This document shows positions 4,501 to 6,775 of a DNA stretch of 6,775 nt, piece by piece. Source of the stretch: Oscillospiraceae bacterium (GTDB lineage: Bacteria; Bacillota; Clostridia; Oscillospirales; Oscillospiraceae); NCBI GenBank assembly GCA_017409645.1, contig JAFQSI010000098.1, positions 1 to 6,775 of the forward strand. Reading direction: 5' to 3'. The notes under the pieces were generated by a model, which worked only from the letters and a program-made list of their open reading frames with translations, was not told the origin of the DNA and made no database searches. The position numbers were made by a program, and so were the translations under genes. Numbering within the stretch: position 1 is the stretch's first letter; every line of letters begins with the position of its first letter.

Positions 4501-5949
4501 ATGAAGCTCTCCCACATTCTCGGCGCGGCTGTGGCTGCGCCCGCCGCGGTCTGCATCGGCCGGGCCCTGGCTGCAAAGCCCACCGCCGCTGCCGACGCAA
4601 AAATCGACCTGAAAAACGACGACCGGGCGAAGGCCTACGGCGAACGGCTTGCCCGGATGGTCCGCTGCGAAACGATCTCCAGCCGGGACTATATGGACCT
4701 GTCGAAATTTGAAAAATTCCACAGCTTGCTCGCAGAATTGTTCCCAAATGTCCACGCCGGCTGCGAGAAGCATGTCTTCGACGGCAGCCTGCTCTACAAA
4801 TGGGCGGGCCGTGGCGAGGCGGACCCCATCGTCCTGATGAGCCACCAGGACGTGGTGGAGGCCGGGGGCAAATGGCAGCACGGGCCCTTCTCCGGGGAGA
4901 TCGATGACGAGGGCCGGGTCTGGGGCCGGGGCACCGTGGACACCAAGGCCAGCCTTTTCTGCATCTTCACCGCCCTGGAGGAGCTGATCGGCTCCGGCTT
5001 CGTCCCCGCGGGGGACGTCTACATCGCGTCGAGCTGCACGGAGGAGATCTCCGGCCCCGGCGCACCGGCCACCGTCGCCTACCTGAAAAGTCAGGGTGTC
5101 AGGCCCAGCCTGGTGCTGGACGAGGGCGGCATGATTTTGGAGTCCCCCATGGCGGGCGTCAAGGGCCTGTATGCCATGGTGGGCGTGGTGGAAAAGGGCT
5201 ACGCCGACGTCAAATTCACCGCCCGGAGCAAGGGCGGCCACGCCTCGGCCCCCGGCAAAAACACCCCCCTGGTGCGGCTGGGCAGGTTCATGGCGGATAT
5301 CGAGGACCATCCCCCCTTTGAGCGGCGGCTGAGTCCCACCATGGAGGAGATGTTCCGCCGTCTGGCCCCCAACATGGGCTTCGGACTGAAGACCGTGCTG
5401 ACCAACCTGTGGCTCTTCCGGCCCATTTTGCTGCGGATCCTGCCCGCCATCAACGCCTCCGCCGGTGCCATGACCCAGACCACCCTGGCCTTCACCACCG
5501 CAAAGGGAAGCGACGGACTGAATGTCCTGCCTCAGGAAGCCTATGTGACGGGCAACATGCGCCTGATCCAGCACCAGAGCGGCCCCGAGAGCTTCGAGGC
5601 CGTCCGCAGGATCGCCGCCAAATACGGCATCGAGACGGAGGTCCTCTACGAGGACGCCCCCTGTCCCGTGGTGGGGTTCGATTCGAAGCAGTTCCACCTG
5701 ATCGAGGAGGTGGCGGCGAAGGTCTACCCCGGCGTCCAGGTCAGCCCCTATGTGATGACCGGCGGCACCGACGCCAAATTCTACAAGGAGATCTGCCCCA
5801 ACTGCATCCGCTTCGCGCCCCTGTACATCGACGAGCAGCAGTACGGCTCCGTCCATGCCCTGAACGAGAACATCTTCCAGGGCGCCCTGCCCCACGGCGT
5901 GGACTTCTACAAGCAGGTTATTGAAAAAATGGCAGCCATCGAAGCGTAA
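4501..5949 (+). CDS. M20-family zinc metallopeptidase, membrane-anchored or secreted
   Basis: 482 aa. An M20 hydrolase of the carboxypeptidase S/PM20D1-like branch, cleaving peptides or N-acyl amino acids; the substrate cannot be told. Metal and catalytic residues are all visible: His115 and Asp117 (MSHQDVVE), Asp148 (GRGTVDTKAS), general base Glu181 and ligand Glu182 (SCTEEISG), Asp208 (LVLDEGG) and His452 (SVHALNE); the dimerisation/lid domain carries GGHAS with His247, and GSDGLNVLP precedes a typical NMRL strand (residues 352-355). Residues 4-26 are hydrophobic with little charge and end in ALAAKP, so a signal peptide or membrane anchor is likely, as in Cps1 and PM20D1. ATG 4501 is preferred over ATG 4495 because GGAGG (4489-4493) is 7 bases from the former and only 1 from the latter. 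Single-gene unit with its own promoter and a strong hairpin after it. Confidence 0.92.
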   Translation: MKLSHILGAAVAAPAAVCIGRALAAKPTAAADAKIDLKNDDRAKAYGERLARMVRCETISSRDYMDLSKFEKFHSLLAELFPNVHAGCEKHVFDGSLLYKWAGRGEADPIVLMSHQDVVEAGGKWQHGPFSGEIDDEGRVWGRGTVDTKASLFCIFTALEELIGSGFVPAGDVYIASSCTEEISGPGAPATVAYLKSQGVRPSLVLDEGGMILESPMAGVKGLYAMVGVVEKGYADVKFTARSKGGHASAPGKNTPLVRLGRFMADIEDHPPFERRLSPTMEEMFRRLAPNMGFGLKTVLTNLWLFRPILLRILPAINASAGAMTQTTLAFTTAKGSDGLNVLPQEAYVTGNMRLIQHQSGPESFEAVRRIAAKYGIETEVLYEDAPCPVVGFDSKQFHLIEEVAAKVYPGVQVSPYVMTGGTDAKFYKEICPNCIRFAPLYIDEQQYGSVHALNENIFQGALPHGVDFYKQVIEKMAAIEA

Positions 5950-5959
5950 GATAAAATAT

Positions 5960-5987
5960 CGGCCCTCCGGCAAAGGCCGGAGGGCCG
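5960..5987. terminator. Bidirectional terminator between convergent genes
   Basis: A perfect 12-bp stem CGGCCCTCCGGC / GCCGGAGGGCCG with loop AAAG lies 10 bases after the M20 stop and 13 bases after the stop of the leftward Fe-S gene. On the minus strand it is followed by ATATTTTATC, a usable U-rich tail; on the plus strand only TTGACTTC follows. It probably serves both genes, better for the leftward one. Confidence 0.85.
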
Positions 5988-6000
5988 TTGACTTCATGGA

Positions 6001-6775
6001 TCAAGCCTTCAGAATTTCGTCTTTTCTTGCCAGGATCTCGTCGGAGAGGATCGCCTGCTCCACGTTTTCGAAGCCCAGCCGTGCGATGGTGTCGGCGAAG
6101 CGCTCGCCGGGCAGACCGTTCTCCTTATAGAACAGGATGGTCTTCTCCACCACGGACAGGACCTCCTCCTCGGAGGTGAACAGCCTGGAAAGGGGACGGC
6201 CCTGGCCCACCTTCTTGCCCCAGCGGCCGCCGATGCAGACCTTCCAGGCCTGTCTGCCTGCGCCCACGGCGCCGAAGGGACACTTTTCCGCACAGCGGCC
6301 GCAGTTGTTGCAGACCGTCTCGTCGATGCAGAGCCTGCCGTCCGCCACGGACGCCGCCTTCATGGGGCAGCCCTCGGAAATTTTGCACTTCTTGCAGCCC
6401 TTGCACTTCTCAAGATCGATCTCCTTGATCCGCTGGCCGATGATGCCCAGATCGTTCAGATCGGGCTTGACGCAGTTGTTGGGACAGCCGCCGGTGGCGA
6501 TCTTGAACTTGTGGGGCAGCTTCACGTCATGGTAGCCCAGGTAGAACCGCTGGTGGATCTTCTCGCTGAGGGCGAAGGTGTCATAGAGGCCATACTGGCA
6601 GGTGGTGCCCTTGCAGGAGACGACGGGCCGGACCTTGGGGCCGGTGCCGCCGGTGTACAGGCCGTACTGACCCAGGAATTCCTGGAACTCGGCGATCCGG
6701 TCGTAGGGGATGCCGGGCAGCTCCACGGTCATCCGGGAGGTGAACTGGACCCGGCCGGTGCCGAATCTGTCCGCA
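6001..6775 (-). CDS. AsrC-like sulfite/nitrite reductase protein with two 4Fe-4S clusters (partial, 5' end outside window)
   Basis: The frame is open to base 6775 with sequence expected of the family (RFGTGRVQFTSR before the Met at 6732), so the true start is beyond the window; the Met at 6732 is internal. Numbering from that Met: the siroheme-4Fe-4S site has Cys40 and Cys45 (SCKGTTCQYG) and Cys83/Cys87 (GGCPNNC); an inserted ferredoxin domain binds two more clusters through Cys110, 113, 116, 122 and Cys141, 144, 147, 151 followed by Pro. The C-terminal part (CIGGRWGKKVGQGRPLSRLF, then a helical tail) matches the reductase fold. AsrC, the catalytic subunit of anaerobic sulfite reductase, has this architecture and reduces sulfite to sulfide with six electrons; nitrite is an alternative substrate in the superfamily. 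No AsrA/AsrB partner is in view, as upstream is outside. The first cysteine pair is C-x4-C, one residue shorter than the usual C-x5-C. Confidence 0.88.
   Translation of the reverse strand, partial: ADRFGTGRVQFTSRMTVELPGIPYDRIAEFQEFLGQYGLYTGGTGPKVRPVVSCKGTTCQYGLYDTFALSEKIHQRFYLGYHDVKLPHKFKIATGGCPNNCVKPDLNDLGIIGQRIKEIDLEKCKGCKKCKISEGCPMKAASVADGRLCIDETVCNNCGRCAEKCPFGAVGAGRQAWKVCIGGRWGKKVGQGRPLSRLFTSEEEVLSVVEKTILFYKENGLPGERFADTIARLGFENVEQAILSDEILARKDEILKA

Noticed and set aside
3354..4583. A 409-codon minus-strand frame over spoIIP
   Set aside because: Antisense shadow with no motif; the plus strand encodes SpoIIP with its conserved His and Glu residues and a strong ribosome binding site.
4309..5997. 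A 562-codon open frame on the minus strand across the M20 gene
   Set aside because: Composition is that of a reverse-strand shadow (His/Gly/Val/Gln-rich), it runs through the spoIIP terminator and the M20 promoter, and the opposite strand carries a complete enzyme.
6001..6732. Complete gene starting at the Met at 6732
   Set aside because: The reading frame stays open to the window edge with family-typical residues upstream, and there is no ribosome binding site suited to this Met as the true start.

Overview
The window is GC-rich, with short intergenic gaps, strong Shine-Dalgarno sites and rho-independent terminators. It carries a SpoIIP-type sporulation amidase, a TadA-type tRNA deaminase, an MdlB/YheH-like ABC exporter end and an AsrC-like siroheme/Fe-S protein. 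This fits an anaerobic, GC-rich member of the Clostridia, most likely an Oscillospiraceae-type gut bacterium. That placement is an inference from gene content and style; there is no rRNA or other phylogenetic marker here.

Layout, left to right. (1) 2-349 (+): C-terminal end of an ABC exporter ATPase, with a hairpin after it. (2) 465-1304 (+): a lipoprotein with three PepSY-like units, two of them a recent near-identical tandem duplication, followed by a strong hairpin. (3) 1502-1958 (-): a two-gene overlapping operon encoding a small charged helical protein and a sigma-70 region-4-like HTH protein, with a promoter candidate at one end and a clear terminator at the other. (4) 2175-2516 (+): an XRE-type regulator divergent from that operon, with a palindrome just upstream of its ribosome binding site. 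(5) 2533-2650: an AT-rich nested palindromic repeat that abuts the start of tadA. (6) 2653-3141 (+): tadA. (7) 3210-3333: a second, unrelated interspersed inverted repeat of the CATTGCGAGG type. (8) 3432-4415 (+): spoIIP, ending in a terminator. (9) 4443-5949 (+): a very good sigma-A-type promoter, whose -35 box overlaps the spoIIP terminator T-tract, driving a membrane-anchored or secreted M20 metallopeptidase. (10) 5960-5987: a perfect 12-bp hairpin shared by convergent genes. (11) 6001-6775 (-): a sulfite reductase-like protein with two extra 4Fe-4S clusters, running off the right edge.

Most genes look like independent housekeeping units, not one pathway. The part most like a discrete module is 1502-2516: an XRE regulator divergent from a small protein plus a region-4-only sigma-like protein. 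This resembles the regulatory block of Tn916-type conjugative elements or a two-subunit sigma factor, but no integrase, excisionase or attachment site is visible, so it may equally be a stand-alone regulatory cassette. I do not see a clearly new defence or metabolic system. The best leads are the PepSY duplication, the sigma-like gene pair, and the repeat that touches the tadA ribosome binding site.
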